A DNA stretch of 43,634 nucleotides, from assembly GCA_018830885.1 (NCBI GenBank), contig JAHJRI010000183.1, positions 1-43,634 on the forward strand, read 5' to 3'. The DNA is from a bacterium (GTDB lineage Bacteria > SAR324 > XYD2-FULL-50-16). The stretch's first letter is position 1, and each line of letters begins with the position of its first letter. Shown here piece after piece: positions 1 to 9,411 of this stretch. Under the pieces are notes generated by a model. The model did no database searches. It was not told the origin of the DNA and saw nothing but the letters and a program-made list of their open reading frames with translations. The position numbers and the translations under genes are program-made.

Positions 1-33
1 AGGCATCCTGCCTGTCTCCGAGGGCGGTCGCCG

Positions 34-58
34 ATCTCACCTCCCTGGTGAGATTTTT
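34..58 (+). terminator. Rho-independent terminator
   Basis: A perfect 8-bp stem (ATCTCACC with GGTGAGAT) closes a 5-base loop and runs straight into five T's. It fits termination of a rightward gene lying left of the window. The leftward lnt gene ends at 183 and reads toward it, so the stem may also stop that transcript, although the T-run is on the plus strand. Confidence 0.7.
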
Positions 59-182
59 CGGCTCCCAATCCGTTCAATAACAGTCCAACCATGGCTTGCG
101 TAGAGAGAATTAATTGAAACTCACCTGCAGAATCTAGGTATTAAATAAGGTGCAAGCCAAACACTTTTAAGATTGCGAAAAG

Positions 183-1766
183 TCACAACCTGCTCCGGAA
201 AAATGGCACCTTTTTTATCATACCCGGCGCCACACACCCGGAAAAAAGGAGCCATATCAGTCCAATAAAAAGCAGCGGATGACTTGAATAAAAACTGCCC
301 CCGCTGTCACGGTGATAGGGCATTGCAATCACCCAGGCCCCCCTTACAAAGGATGGAGAGCGAAACCGATAGCGACCATTGGGTAGAATGCCGGCCGAAC
401 TGCCATTGTTGATGACGTGTACCAGGGGAACCCGGTTCTCAACGGCTCTGAGAACCGTCACCGCCGTGTGCTGCTCCGGCTGGCTGCTTTTTCCATACCA
501 TCCATCCTGGGACTGCACCAGAATCAGTTTGCCTTGACCGGCACTGCCAATGGCAGACGCGATAAACCGCGGAAAGAGCGGTTCATAGCAGATGGCCGGA
601 ACAATCCGCATGCCGGCTGCGTCAAACGTCACAAACTGTTTTCCCGGGACCAGTGAATCAGGAAAATCCCCCAGCAGCCACTTCAGGAAATTGCTGCGTC
701 CGACCAGGGGGGTATACTCTCCGAACGGCACCAGTTTTATTTTATGGTAGATCCCCTGCTGTTCCCCATCGGCGCCCAGCAGAATTGAACTGTTGTGGTA
801 CTGCGCGTCACCGTTCCGCATGGTAAGGGTCGAATCGAATATCACCAGGGGAATTCCCATCTTCCGGATCCGCCTTTGAAAAGCACGTCTGACATCCTCC
901 CAGAACGTAATCCCGTAAAAATGGCCCTCGGGCCAGAAGACGATCTCTGCGCCTTCTGCAGCCAGTTTTTCACTGAGCTTCATATCCAGCGGATACTCCC
1001 GGCTGAAGCCCTTTTCAGGTTGGGGCTCTCCCAAGCGGGCGGGCCGATTGGGCTGAATGACACCGATTCGTTTGGTTTCCCAGCTTTGAATCCGGGCATC
1101 CCATTGTCCAAGACTGAACACGCCATAAGCAAACCAGAGGACGGGTATCAGGAGACAACCGATCCAAAGCCCGGTAAAACGGACTTCCCCCCGGGGTTGT
1201 ATCAACCGGTAAACTAAAATATTGACCAATCCCAGAACAAAGTCAAGACCATAAACACCTGTAAATTCAATTGCCTGAATTGCCTGAAGGAAGTAGCTCT
1301 GTCCATCACCAAGCTTAAATCGAAACAGGATGGGAAACAGCGAGAATACGGTAACCAGAATAACAGGAAACAGCAGCAATTCGACGCTCCGGTGTCTCTC
1401 TCGACACCATTGAAAGAGCCCGATGCTGACGGCGAATACCTGCCCGGTCAGCACTGCATAAGCGACCGCCAGCATCACCGAAAAGGGAAATGGGGTTGCC
1501 ATGGCCGAAACCGCCAGGTTGACGGTCCAGCTGAAACCACCAAAAACGGCCACCATACCTGCGACAGATCCCAGCAGGTAAGCCCGGTAAACAGATCGTC
1601 CCTCCAACGCGTAGAGCAACGGCAGAAAAGCGATCCATTCCAGCAGATAGAGGTTGTACCCCGGAAAGGAGAGGAACAGCAGCAAACCGGATAAAGCCGC
1701 CAGCAGGAATCCCATCTCTGTTTTCTGAAAGAGGGACGGCCCCTTTGCCAGCGTCCTGGACTTCAT
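183..1766 (-). CDS. lnt: Apolipoprotein N-acyltransferase
   Basis: Integral inner-membrane enzyme that moves an acyl chain from phospholipid to the N-terminal cysteine of diacylglyceryl apolipoproteins, the last step of lipoprotein maturation. The 527-residue protein has about six hydrophobic segments in residues 18-220, a periplasmic nitrilase-type domain at about 232-470 and a final membrane helix near 495-512. The family triad is visible as Glu280 (in FWPEGHF), Lys342 (YHKIKLVPFGEY) and Cys393 (AICYEP). Length and domain order are normal for Lnt. The start overlaps the stop of the glycosyltransferase gene by 4 bases (ATGA), which implies translational coupling. The neighbours suggest a cell-envelope cluster. 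Confidence 0.93.
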   Translation of the reverse strand: MKSRTLAKGPSLFQKTEMGFLLAALSGLLLFLSFPGYNLYLLEWIAFLPLLYALEGRSVYRAYLLGSVAGMVAVFGGFSWTVNLAVSAMATPFPFSVMLAVAYAVLTGQVFAVSIGLFQWCRERHRSVELLLFPVILVTVFSLFPILFRFKLGDGQSYFLQAIQAIEFTGVYGLDFVLGLVNILVYRLIQPRGEVRFTGLWIGCLLIPVLWFAYGVFSLGQWDARIQSWETKRIGVIQPNRPARLGEPQPEKGFSREYPLDMKLSEKLAAEGAEIVFWPEGHFYGITFWEDVRRAFQRRIRKMGIPLVIFDSTLTMRNGDAQYHNSSILLGADGEQQGIYHKIKLVPFGEYTPLVGRSNFLKWLLGDFPDSLVPGKQFVTFDAAGMRIVPAICYEPLFPRFIASAIGSAGQGKLILVQSQDGWYGKSSQPEQHTAVTVLRAVENRVPLVHVINNGSSAGILPNGRYRFRSPSFVRGAWVIAMPYHRDSGGSFYSSHPLLFIGLIWLLFSGCVAPGMIKKVPFFRSRL

Positions 1767-2875
1767 GCCAGCCTTCCTTCGCGGCTCTCAAGCAGGTTAA
1801 CCAGAAAATCGGCCACCTGATCTGCGCCATTCTTCTCAGTCCCTGGCATCGTCGACAGTGCCAGCAGGTCACGCAGCCGCCCCGCCCAGCTGCCATTCTG
1901 GTATTCGTCTTCCGTAATCGGCAGGCCATTCATCTTCTCCTGTACGAATGCAGATAAAATACCAGACTCTCTGAATCCGGACCGGGTAATGTAACCGAAA
2001 GGAATCCCCGCATGGTAGACTTCTGCCAGAGTGCTGTATCCCACCTTTCCGATCACAGCATCGGCCGCATGAACCAGATCGGGATGATAGAAGTCCGAGT
2101 GGTACGGCAACCGGATCAAATTCCCATGGACCTCCATGCGGGTATTGTTACCCGGCACCAGAAAGCAGCAGTCTTCAAAGACATGCAACATATCAGGAAA
2201 GGGACAGGTATCAGGAATGCCGCCCATTGTCATCAGGATCAGTTTTTTCTGATCCGGAATCTTTAATCGCCGTTTTATCTGCTCTCTTGGCACACCCGGC
2301 TTCCGACTCACCGGTCCGGTCAGCAGATCCGCCCGTTGACGCTGACAGTTGGGCTCCACCTGGATACGGAAAGTCGCTTCAGCGTAAATCATCGCCAGAT
2401 AGCGGATGTGCTTTTCCAGTTGGGTCTGATATTCCGGGTACCCCTGATAAATCCAGTCCCAGGTAAAATTTTCAATCAATACGGAAGGTATGCCGGCCCG
2501 GGTCGCTACTGAAATTCCCAGTGGCGCGATATCGCAGACAACCAGCTGGCATCCTTCTTCCAGCAACTGTCGGACCAGTTGCCGGATCCGGTGTTCATCA
2601 AAAGGCAGAAATTCATCCAGTTGCCGGACCGTTGCCGGCAAATCTTCAACCAGGGGACTCGTTTGGACCAGACCAATATCGGTGAACAGCTCATGGTATT
2701 CAATGGGGCCCTCCAGCAGACTTCCGAAAAACCAGCGTGGCGTATGGGAAAAGAGGTCGACATGCAACGAGGGTCTCTGCTCCTGCAGAACTGAAATCAC
2801 AGCGGCTGCTCGGGCGGCATGTCCAAAACCATGGGGTGAGACGAAATATGCAATTCTTTCTGGAGGCGGTATCAT
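1763..2875 (-). CDS. MurG-like glycosyltransferase family protein
   Basis: Predicted GT-B fold glycosyltransferase. The N-terminus carries the glycine/histidine motif SPHGFGHAAR. The C-terminal half has a sugar-nucleotide-type region, HSDFYHPDLVHAADAVIGK followed by GYSTLAEVYHAG, which resembles glycosyltransferase family 28 and the N-terminal domain of L-arabinokinase-like proteins. No membrane segment or signal is apparent. I prefer the ATG at 2875 because the family motif then starts about 13 residues in. An in-frame ATG at 2902 would add nine cysteine-containing residues and overlap the upstream hydrolase by 14 bases. The gene is coupled to lnt downstream. Acceptor and donor cannot be read from the sequence; a role in glycolipid or envelope synthesis is inference from context. 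Confidence 0.75.
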   Translation of the reverse strand: MIPPPERIAYFVSPHGFGHAARAAAVISVLQEQRPSLHVDLFSHTPRWFFGSLLEGPIEYHELFTDIGLVQTSPLVEDLPATVRQLDEFLPFDEHRIRQLVRQLLEEGCQLVVCDIAPLGISVATRAGIPSVLIENFTWDWIYQGYPEYQTQLEKHIRYLAMIYAEATFRIQVEPNCQRQRADLLTGPVSRKPGVPREQIKRRLKIPDQKKLILMTMGGIPDTCPFPDMLHVFEDCCFLVPGNNTRMEVHGNLIRLPYHSDFYHPDLVHAADAVIGKVGYSTLAEVYHAGIPFGYITRSGFRESGILSAFVQEKMNGLPITEDEYQNGSWAGRLRDLLALSTMPGTEKNGADQVADFLVNLLESREGRLA

Positions 2876-2888
2876 GTCGCATCGACCT

Positions 2889-3731
2889 TCACAAGTGCTC
2901 ATTCATCCAGTACCGCATCTTTTCTATCACGATGCTCTGCTCTTTCTCCTGAAACAGCTCATGCCTCGCCTCCGTAAAGATGACCCCATTTTTATCCCTG
3001 CTGCCGGCATCCTTCACAAACTGACGAATGGCCATTGATGAGACCACCTGGTCCCAGGCAGCATAGAAAACCAGCAGCGGCAACGTCAATTCAGAAGCCC
3101 TTCCCTGGAGCAACCGGGTCTGCTCTTGCATGGAGAGATAGAGATTGGGTGAAATCGTGCGTAAGCGATAGGGGTCACTGTTGTACTGCTGCCATTTGGC
3201 CGGATTCCGCGACAGAGATTGAACGCCGGAAGGCTTGGGGATGAGGTAGGCCGGATTCCTGCGGGCAATTATTTTTGACAGCAGTGTCGTGGCCACGGAC
3301 ATCAGCGAACAAAATCGGATCAAGGGCGAAGAGAGGATCAGACCTTTAATTTTTGGTTTTTTCTGCAGGCAATACAGGGTTGCTATCAATCCCCCCAGGG
3401 AATGCCCCAGGAGAAATACCGGCTTGGTCTTCAGAAAATGGGGGTAGGAGTGGAAGAAAAGATGGACATCATCCAGATAGTCCTGAAAATCTTCGATATG
3501 CCCCCGGGGTCCATCAGAAAGGCCATGACCCGGCAGGTCCATCAGATGAACCGCGATCCCATGTTGAGACAGGGTTTCCGCCGCGGTGTAATAGCAGCGC
3601 ATGTGCTCTGCAAATCCATGGATAATGACCAGCTGAAGCGTTGTCTTTTGGGGAATAAATGAGGAAAACCGGATTTTTCTGTTCCTGTTGTCAATGAGAA
3701 TATCTTTTTTATGATTGAGACTCGGTTTCAT
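2889..3731 (-). CDS. Alpha/beta hydrolase, monoacylglycerol lipase-like
   Basis: A 280-residue soluble alpha/beta hydrolase. The order of motifs matches bacterial monoacylglycerol lipase/lysophospholipase proteins: HGFAEH oxyanion region (38-43), DLPGHGLSDGPRGH (65-78), nucleophile elbow GHSLGG with Ser111, then Asp227 (AAWDQVV) and His257 (EARHELF). It probably cleaves an acyl ester of a glycerolipid; the exact substrate is not readable. It lies 21 bases downstream of mnmA and directly before the glycosyltransferase, on the same strand, so it probably belongs to the same leftward transcript. Confidence 0.8.
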   Translation of the reverse strand: MKPSLNHKKDILIDNRNRKIRFSSFIPQKTTLQLVIIHGFAEHMRCYYTAAETLSQHGIAVHLMDLPGHGLSDGPRGHIEDFQDYLDDVHLFFHSYPHFLKTKPVFLLGHSLGGLIATLYCLQKKPKIKGLILSSPLIRFCSLMSVATTLLSKIIARRNPAYLIPKPSGVQSLSRNPAKWQQYNSDPYRLRTISPNLYLSMQEQTRLLQGRASELTLPLLVFYAAWDQVVSSMAIRQFVKDAGSRDKNGVIFTEARHELFQEKEQSIVIEKMRYWMNEHL

Positions 3732-3752
3732 AACCTTATACCTGTTAGCAGA

Positions 3753-4835
3753 TTACGGTTCGATAATACCACCACCCAGGAGCGTTTCATCCTGGTAAAA
3801 CACCGCCGACTGACCCGGCGCCACATCATTCAGGGCCATTTCGCTCTGCAATGAGACCCGCCCGTCCAGCAGTGGGGTCAGCAGGGCCTTGACGCCCCTG
3901 GCAGCATAGCGGATTTTCAAAGTCACCGGTATGGGTGAGACAGGTGCCGTGCCGCTGATAAAGTTGACCTCGGCGGCAGTCAACGCGTATTTGAAGCGCT
4001 CTGTTTTATCGCCAACCACCAGGGTGTTGGTTTCCGGTTCCATGCGCGTTACATACAGCGGTTCCCCCGCTGCGACACCGATTCCCCTGCGCTGGCCGAT
4101 GGTATAGCAGGGCAGGCCGGCATGGGTACCCAACCGTGTCCCCGATTTATCGACAATCGGCCCTTTTCTGAATGCCAGGTTGGAATAGCGGGAGATAAAC
4201 CCTCGATAGTTATTATCCCCGATAAAGCAAAGGTCCTGACTCTCCGGCCGATTCTTCACCGGAAAGTTGTGGGCGGCCGCCATCTCTCGGACCTGGGATT
4301 TCAGAAGCCCGCCAAGGGGGAACAGTAACCGGGCGAGCTGCTGTTGATTCAGCTTATATAGAAAATAGCTCTGATCCTTGTGCGGATCCACTCCCTTTTG
4401 AAGCATATATCCGGACCTGGCCTTTTTTATTCTGACATAATGACCTGTCGCAAGATAGTGAGCGCCGATCTTATCCACCTCCTGCATCAACAAACCGAAT
4501 TTGATCTGTTTGTTGCATACCGGACAGGGGTTTGGCGTTGTTGACCGTTCATAGGCCGCAACAAAATAATCGACCACGATCTCCTTGAACTGTTTTCTGA
4601 AATCCTTGACCAGCAGCGGAATATCAAGCAATGCCGCCATTTCGGATGCGTCAGAAATGGCCTCCTCCATTTTCGCCTGCTGAGCGTCATCTGCCTTATC
4701 ACCCCAGAGACGCATGATCATCCCGGTCACATCGAATCCTTCGTCCTTCAGCAATTTAGCCGTGATCGAGCTGTCAACACCACCGCTCATGGCAACAATG
4801 ACAGAGGCCCTCTCTTTTTTTGATATTTGTGTCAT
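3753..4835 (-). CDS. mnmA: tRNA-specific 2-thiouridylase MnmA
   Basis: Cytoplasmic enzyme that installs the sulfur of 2-thiouridine at wobble position 34 of the Lys, Glu and Gln tRNAs, using ATP and a sulfur-relay persulfide. The 360-residue protein has the PP-loop SGGVDSS (17-23), the catalytic cysteine in NPCPVC (Cys104) and its partner in SQDLCFIGD (Cys203), plus the conserved GHY and QRRGIGV segments. Length matches the family. It is the first gene of the leftward cluster and faces the repeat-HTH gene across a divergent intergenic region. Confidence 0.96.
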   Translation of the reverse strand: MTQISKKERASVIVAMSGGVDSSITAKLLKDEGFDVTGMIMRLWGDKADDAQQAKMEEAISDASEMAALLDIPLLVKDFRKQFKEIVVDYFVAAYERSTTPNPCPVCNKQIKFGLLMQEVDKIGAHYLATGHYVRIKKARSGYMLQKGVDPHKDQSYFLYKLNQQQLARLLFPLGGLLKSQVREMAAAHNFPVKNRPESQDLCFIGDNNYRGFISRYSNLAFRKGPIVDKSGTRLGTHAGLPCYTIGQRRGIGVAAGEPLYVTRMEPETNTLVVGDKTERFKYALTAAEVNFISGTAPVSPIPVTLKIRYAARGVKALLTPLLDGRVSLQSEMALNDVAPGQSAVFYQDETLLGGGIIEP

Positions 4836-4999
4836 TCAGCTATCCGGTTTTTCCAAAACCGTCAATCCCATAAAGAGCCATTCAGGTGACGGGGGACTTC
4901 CCCGGCACACACTTGCAGGCAGGGCCGGCTGGGAACCATAAATTATATTGAAACGGATCAGATATCAGGCGTTTTTTTTTAAATCAGGCCAAGTTTTGG

Positions 5000-5033
5000 T
5001 TGACAAACAAAAAAAAAATACCTTTCATGAAAG
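5000..5033 (+). promoter_or_regulatory. Candidate promoter with palindromic operator
   Basis: The divergent region 4836-5242 is about 400 bases without a gene. It contains a perfect -35 box TTGACA at 5000-5005, a 17-base spacer that is mostly A's, and a weak -10 (TTTCAT, 5023-5028). The -10 lies inside a perfect 12-base palindrome CTTTCATGAAAG (5022-5033), a plausible operator. Transcription would proceed toward the gene at 5243 with a leader of about 200 bases. Confidence 0.45.
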
Positions 5034-5242
5034 TAAGCGATGCAGTCATCCGCACCGAACGACCCATTCTGAAATCCTGAGGGTAAACCCCTTTTCTTCA
5101 ACACGGTCGTCTTCATCATTGTTTTATACTAGCAAATTCACTGCCATAGCTCAACCTGGAACACACTCGCAAATTGAACCCTCCACCGATTATCAGGACG
5201 ATAGAGGACAAATGCAGGTCATCCCAAAATAAGGAGATTATA

Positions 5243-6163
5243 ATGCTGAAATCGGACCAAGCCGTACACAAGAAGGATCAAGTCAAAGAAGTGATTGAAA
5301 AATATATTAAAAAAGGCAGGGATTTCTTCGAGTTAACCCCCAGTTTTCTGGAAAACCTGGACGAACTGAAAGGATTCAGTGAAAGAACCCTGAAAAGAGG
5401 CCGCACCGAGTTCAAACTTGAGCATCCGGACATGATCAAAAAACACTCCCGCAATACAGCCAGTCTTAAGAAAAAGGTTTACAAATACCTTGAAAAAGCG
5501 CCAAAAGCCACACCCAAAGAACTCAACATCCTTTTTCCCGATATTGACAAAAAGCTGCTGGTCAATATTCGGAACCTCTGGAAAAAAGAGAATCAGGAAG
5601 TCGACAGCGAAGAGGAAGCACACAGCTTAAGACAGAATGTCTTCGATTTTCTTGAACAAGCCCCGCAAACCACGCTGAGCAAACTCGAAAAGGCCTTTCC
5701 CGATTTTAACAAAAAAACCATCAGCAACTATCTGGACCAATGGCGCAAGGAGCATACGCCCAAACGGAAAGTCAGCCTGAAACAGCGTATCATGGATTAC
5801 CTGGATGCCAATGCCAACACGGATCTGCCGCAACTGAGAGCGTACTTCTCTGACACCAAGCCGGCCTCCATCAATACCTATTACTCGCTCTGGAAAAACA
5901 ACCGTATCCAGAATGTCAGTCCGAAAGTAAGACAGCAGGAGAGTCAACTGGAAATCAAAAGCGACGACAGTGACATTGTCCAGGCTCTGAAAACGACGAT
6001 TGATGCCCAGAAAAAGACCATTGATGTTCTGAAATCACAAAACGAAATCCTCAAAGACAGGCAGAATATCAAGTTTCCGGAGCTGGAAGGGATGACAAAG
6101 GAAGAGATCAAGACCGTCGAGAGTGTGATCCGGATTTTTATCAGAGGCATCAAGAGCAACTGA
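5243..6163 (+). CDS. Protein of tandem helix-turn-helix-like repeats
   Basis: I do not recognise a named family. The start at 5243 is set by a strong ribosome site, AAGGAG at 5231-5236; longer frames from 5174 lack one. The 306-residue product contains at least three tandem units of about 40-60 residues (about 75-117, 129-170 and 178-218). Each follows the pattern basic helix, acidic/Pro linker, a short FPD or YFSD segment, a helix and a terminal W-K/R. A degenerate fourth unit can be seen at 13-55. Residues about 237-280 are heptad-like (coiled coil), and the C-terminus is KTVESVIRIFIRGIK. The units look like winged or simple helix-turn-helix folds, so multivalent DNA binding is inferred. 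The upstream palindrome fits autoregulation. Confidence 0.7.
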   Translation: MLKSDQAVHKKDQVKEVIEKYIKKGRDFFELTPSFLENLDELKGFSERTLKRGRTEFKLEHPDMIKKHSRNTASLKKKVYKYLEKAPKATPKELNILFPDIDKKLLVNIRNLWKKENQEVDSEEEAHSLRQNVFDFLEQAPQTTLSKLEKAFPDFNKKTISNYLDQWRKEHTPKRKVSLKQRIMDYLDANANTDLPQLRAYFSDTKPASINTYYSLWKNNRIQNVSPKVRQQESQLEIKSDDSDIVQALKTTIDAQKKTIDVLKSQNEILKDRQNIKFPELEGMTKEEIKTVESVIRIFIRGIKSN

Positions 6164-6189
6164 ACATCTGCAGAAGCCGATTAACCAGG

Positions 6190-6246
6190 CAGCGAGACAG
6201 CTCCTCGCTGCTCTGCCTTCGGTGCGTGCAGAACCGAAGGCAGAGC
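6190..6246. terminator. Tandem hairpins between convergent genes
   Basis: Two hairpins lie between convergent genes. The first pairs CAGCGAG with CTCGCTG (6190-6196, 6204-6210). The second is a perfect 14-bp stem, GCTCTGCCTTCGGT (6210-6223) with its complement at 6233-6246, enclosing a 9-base loop. They share base 6210, so they may be alternative folds. No T-run follows on either strand, so bidirectional termination is inferred from position and stability only. Confidence 0.5.
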
Positions 6247-6258
6247 CCTGCAAACCCG

Positions 6259-7749
6259 TCAAAAGTCGATTGTCTCTCCGGCATCCTTGTATTCATTCAG
6301 TTTGTTCCGCAACGTGCGAATGCTGATTCCCAGAATTTCGGCAGCCCGGGTGCGATTCCCGTTGGTCTGCCGGAGGGTTTTGAATATCAGTTGTTTCTCT
6401 GCCTCAGCCATGGAGATACCCACTTTAAGCGCCAGTATCATGGGCTCTTCTTCTCCATCCTTCGATTTTACGGATTCTACAGGGGGTTTTTCACTGGCAG
6501 CCGTCCTGGGTGCAGACGCCACAGCCTGCTGAATGGAGACGGGTGTCATCAGCAGGTTGCTGACCGTGATCGTCTCGCCATTACAGAGAAGTACCGCCCG
6601 CTCCATGATGTTTTCAAGTTCGCGGATATTGCCCCGCCAATTGTAATTCTGCAGGACCTTCAGCACATCGTCATGGATTTCAGGCAGGGGTTTGTTGTTG
6701 ATCCGGGCATATTTTTCGACAAAGTAGCTAGCCAGGATACTGACATCCCCCTTCCGGTCCCTCAGGGGCGGCAATACCATGGGGATGACATTCAACCGAA
6801 AATAGAGGTCCTCGCGGAATGTTTGCTTTTCAACACATTCCAGGAGCACCCGGTTGGTCGTGGCGATTACCCTGACATCTACGGCGATTGTCTCTGATCC
6901 ACCAACGCGGTCGATCGTGTATTCCTGGAGTACCCGCAACAACTTGGCCTGCAGGGAGAGTGGCATTTCACTGATTTCATCCAGGAGGATGGTACCGCCA
7001 TTGGCCTGTTCAAATTTCCCCCGATGTTCATTGATCGCCCCGGTGAAGGCCCCCTTTTTATGCCCGAACAATTCACTTTCCAGCAGGTTTTCCGGCAGAG
7101 CCGCACAATTGATCGCCACAAAGGGACGATCCGCCCGGTCGGAATGATTATGGATGAACCTGGCCAGCAGTTCCTTTCCGGTTCCGCTTTCGGATTGAAT
7201 CAGAATGCAGGCTTTGCTGGGAGCAACATTTTTAGCGACGTCCAGCAGATGCTTCATGTTGAGATCGTCCGTGATGATCTCTTTCGTCAGCAACCCTTCC
7301 GGAATCTCATCATCCGCCTTTTTCCCGGTACCTTTCTTCAGCCTCTCTTCGATCTTCGCTGTCCCGACACCCAGTTCCCGTTTAAAGGAGAGGGCTCGCT
7401 CAATCAGAAAGATAAAGGTGTCAAAGTCGAAGGGTTTCTGAACATAGTCGAAAGCACCATGTTTCATGGCGGAAATAGCGGTGTCAATGGTCCCGTATGC
7501 AGTAATCAGAATAACAGGGATATCAGGATTGATGGCTTTGATGTCCTTGAGCAGCTCCAGTCCGCTTCGTTTTGGCATGGTCATGTCGGTGATAACCAGG
7601 CTGTACTTGTTTTTGCGGAATTTGTTCAAGGCGTCGATAGCGTTATGGGAGAGCTCCACCGGGTATCCACAACGCTTAAGAGCGGCCGACATGGCAATTC
7701 GCATTTCCACTTCGTCATCAACAACCAATACAGGATCTTTAACAACCAT
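6259..7749 (-). CDS. Sigma-54-dependent response regulator, NtrC/FlgR-like
   Basis: Two-component transcription activator. From the chosen start it has a receiver domain (about 1-125; phosphoacceptor Asp55 in ITDMTMP, Lys in YVQKPF), an AAA+ domain (about 160-400) with Walker A SESGTGKE, the sigma-54 contact loop GAFTGA and DEISEMP, and a C-terminal Fis-type helix-turn-helix (TNGNRTRAAEILGISIRTL). The C-terminal pattern, ending in LRNKLNEY, resembles flagellar regulators of the FlgR/FleR type, but no flagellar gene is near. ATG at 7749 is preceded by AAAGGA at 4-base spacing; an in-frame extension to 7827 adds 26 residues without a family match. No histidine kinase is adjacent, so the partner is unknown. 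Confidence 0.88.
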   Translation of the reverse strand: MVVKDPVLVVDDEVEMRIAMSAALKRCGYPVELSHNAIDALNKFRKNKYSLVITDMTMPKRSGLELLKDIKAINPDIPVILITAYGTIDTAISAMKHGAFDYVQKPFDFDTFIFLIERALSFKRELGVGTAKIEERLKKGTGKKADDEIPEGLLTKEIITDDLNMKHLLDVAKNVAPSKACILIQSESGTGKELLARFIHNHSDRADRPFVAINCAALPENLLESELFGHKKGAFTGAINEHRGKFEQANGGTILLDEISEMPLSLQAKLLRVLQEYTIDRVGGSETIAVDVRVIATTNRVLLECVEKQTFREDLYFRLNVIPMVLPPLRDRKGDVSILASYFVEKYARINNKPLPEIHDDVLKVLQNYNWRGNIRELENIMERAVLLCNGETITVSNLLMTPVSIQQAVASAPRTAASEKPPVESVKSKDGEEEPMILALKVGISMAEAEKQLIFKTLRQTNGNRTRAAEILGISIRTLRNKLNEYKDAGETIDF

Positions 7750-8003
7750 TTTTCCTTTCATGTCAGTAAGTTTAACGACCATACCCCGGGTAAAACCGCG
7801 ACTGCTGCCTTTTCCGGTTGACGACACTTTGAATCGAATTGTAACCGGCTGTCAGGAAAAAACAATCCTGATTATTTGGCCTTAGAATCGTTTTATCGTT
7901 TCTGTGGGTTTTAAGCAACCGCATCTTTCCATTTTCTGTCCAATGGGGTCCTTCTGAAGGGGTTCCCACTGTTGAAATCCGGCAGAGCCCCCTGGAATCC
8001 CAT

Positions 8004-8999
8004 TTAGAACCGGTTGAAAAATCCCTCCACAGCCAGCGGCAACCGCTGCCGCAGGGACCGTTTTATCTCATAGGTGATTTCAAAAAGATCCGCTTTTTCA
8101 GCAGCCGCCATCAGGTAATCATCGCTGGTCGTTATTTCGTCGACCAGTTTGAGCTCCAGCGCCCGACGTCCGTACCAGTACTCACCGGTAGCCACCTTTT
8201 CAATATCGAGATCCTGGCGGCGCTGCATGACAAAATCCTTGAACAGGTCATGGGTCTCCTCGAGATCCTGCCGCACCTTTTCCCGTTCAGCATCGGTGTT
8301 TTCCCCCATAAAGGTCAGCGTGCGTTTATACTTGCCTGCCGTGATCTGTTCATAGTCGATATGATGCTGTTTGAGCAGCCGGTTGATATTGGGTATCTGG
8401 GCAACCACCCCGATGGAGCCGATAATCGCAAACGGGGCTGCGATAAGCCGATCGGCGACACAGGCCATCATATATCCACCGCTGGCAGCCACCTTGTCGA
8501 CAGCAATGGTTAAGGCGACATTTTTTTCGCGAAGCCGCTGCAACTGGGATGCTGCCAAACCATATGAGTGGACCATCCCACCCGTGCTTTCCAGGCGCAG
8601 CAACACCTCATCCCGGGGTGTGGCCACCGTCAACAGGGCTGTTATCTCTTCCCGGAGCAAATCCACCGCCGACGCCTTGATATCACCGTTAAAATCCAGA
8701 ACAAAGACCCTTTTTTTTCGGGATTCGGTTTTCTTCTCGCTCTTTTTCTCAGCTTTTCGCCGCTGTTTTTCTTTGCGGGCCACCTGTTTGAACCTGTATT
8801 TGGAAAGCGTCTCCACATCAATGGCATGGGCAAACTGCCGGTATTTTTCATTCAGGCTTTTGATGAGCAGACTGCTCTGCTTTTCCGATCTCCCCCTGAA
8901 GAGAGTCGAAGCGACTGCTCCCACGATAAAGATCACGGCGACAACAATGGTAAGGGTTTTCGCCAGAAACAGTCCATAATTGATCAATAAATCCATCAT
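8004..8999 (-). CDS. sohB: SohB-type S49 family inner-membrane peptidase
   Basis: Membrane-anchored serine peptidase related to signal-peptide peptidase SppA. The 331-residue protein has an N-terminal hydrophobic helix (about 8-33), a basic charged linker (70-97, rich in KKxEKK) and an S49 domain. The Ser-Lys dyad is Ser173 (KVAASGGYMMAC) and Lys225 (AGKYKRTL), with the conserved GSIGVVAQIPN between them. This N-terminal extension is typical of gammaproteobacterial SohB. It is transcribed alone; a 254-base gap holding a weak hairpin (about 7945-7969) separates it from the response regulator. Confidence 0.9.
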   Translation of the reverse strand: MMDLLINYGLFLAKTLTIVVAVIFIVGAVASTLFRGRSEKQSSLLIKSLNEKYRQFAHAIDVETLSKYRFKQVARKEKQRRKAEKKSEKKTESRKKRVFVLDFNGDIKASAVDLLREEITALLTVATPRDEVLLRLESTGGMVHSYGLAASQLQRLREKNVALTIAVDKVAASGGYMMACVADRLIAAPFAIIGSIGVVAQIPNINRLLKQHHIDYEQITAGKYKRTLTFMGENTDAEREKVRQDLEETHDLFKDFVMQRRQDLDIEKVATGEYWYGRRALELKLVDEITTSDDYLMAAAEKADLFEITYEIKRSLRQRLPLAVEGFFNRF

Positions 9000-9411
9000 A
9001 TTCAGTCGTCTCCCATCTGCATAAAATTGACATGGTCCATCAAAACAGGCATTTTCAAATCGCTGAGAGTATCAAGATACCCTGATTCGATTCCACTGTC
9101 GAGTATTCCTGGCCGGCTGAAAACCGGAGACCAGAATCAAAAATAAAATAAAGATTGGCTATTCAATCTGATTGAAACCTGCTATTTTTTTAACGACAAG
9201 CATTTCAGTAGACTCCAGTCACCTGCATCCCATATATGCCAACCGGTTGGACGCTGCTTACGCTGTCAGAACCCGGTATCAACATGCTTGCGCCCCGAAC
9301 CCTTTTTTACCGGATCATCAATGCACACGGGTCCTTTAAAAAAAGTGAAGCGGCAGGAAATTTGTTTCTTGGGGAACCTATTCGGCCATTGCCAACTATA
9401 CAGGAAATACG
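9000..9411. other. Intergenic region, no gene seen
   Basis: About 410 bases between the divergent sohB and the ComFB-like gene. The open frames here (9236-9484 plus, 9266-9454 minus) have no ribosome site or protein-like composition. Promoters for both neighbours must lie here, but I could not single out convincing boxes. Confidence 0.5.

Noticed and set aside
9373..9386. GG-N10-GC sigma-54-like promoter before the ComFB-like gene
   Set aside because: Flanking bases do not fit the TGGCAC and TTGC consensus; the spacing alone is not enough.
9290..9411. Cyclic-di-GMP riboswitch ahead of the ComFB-like gene
   Set aside because: Neither the GEMM-I core nor a paired aptamer could be found.
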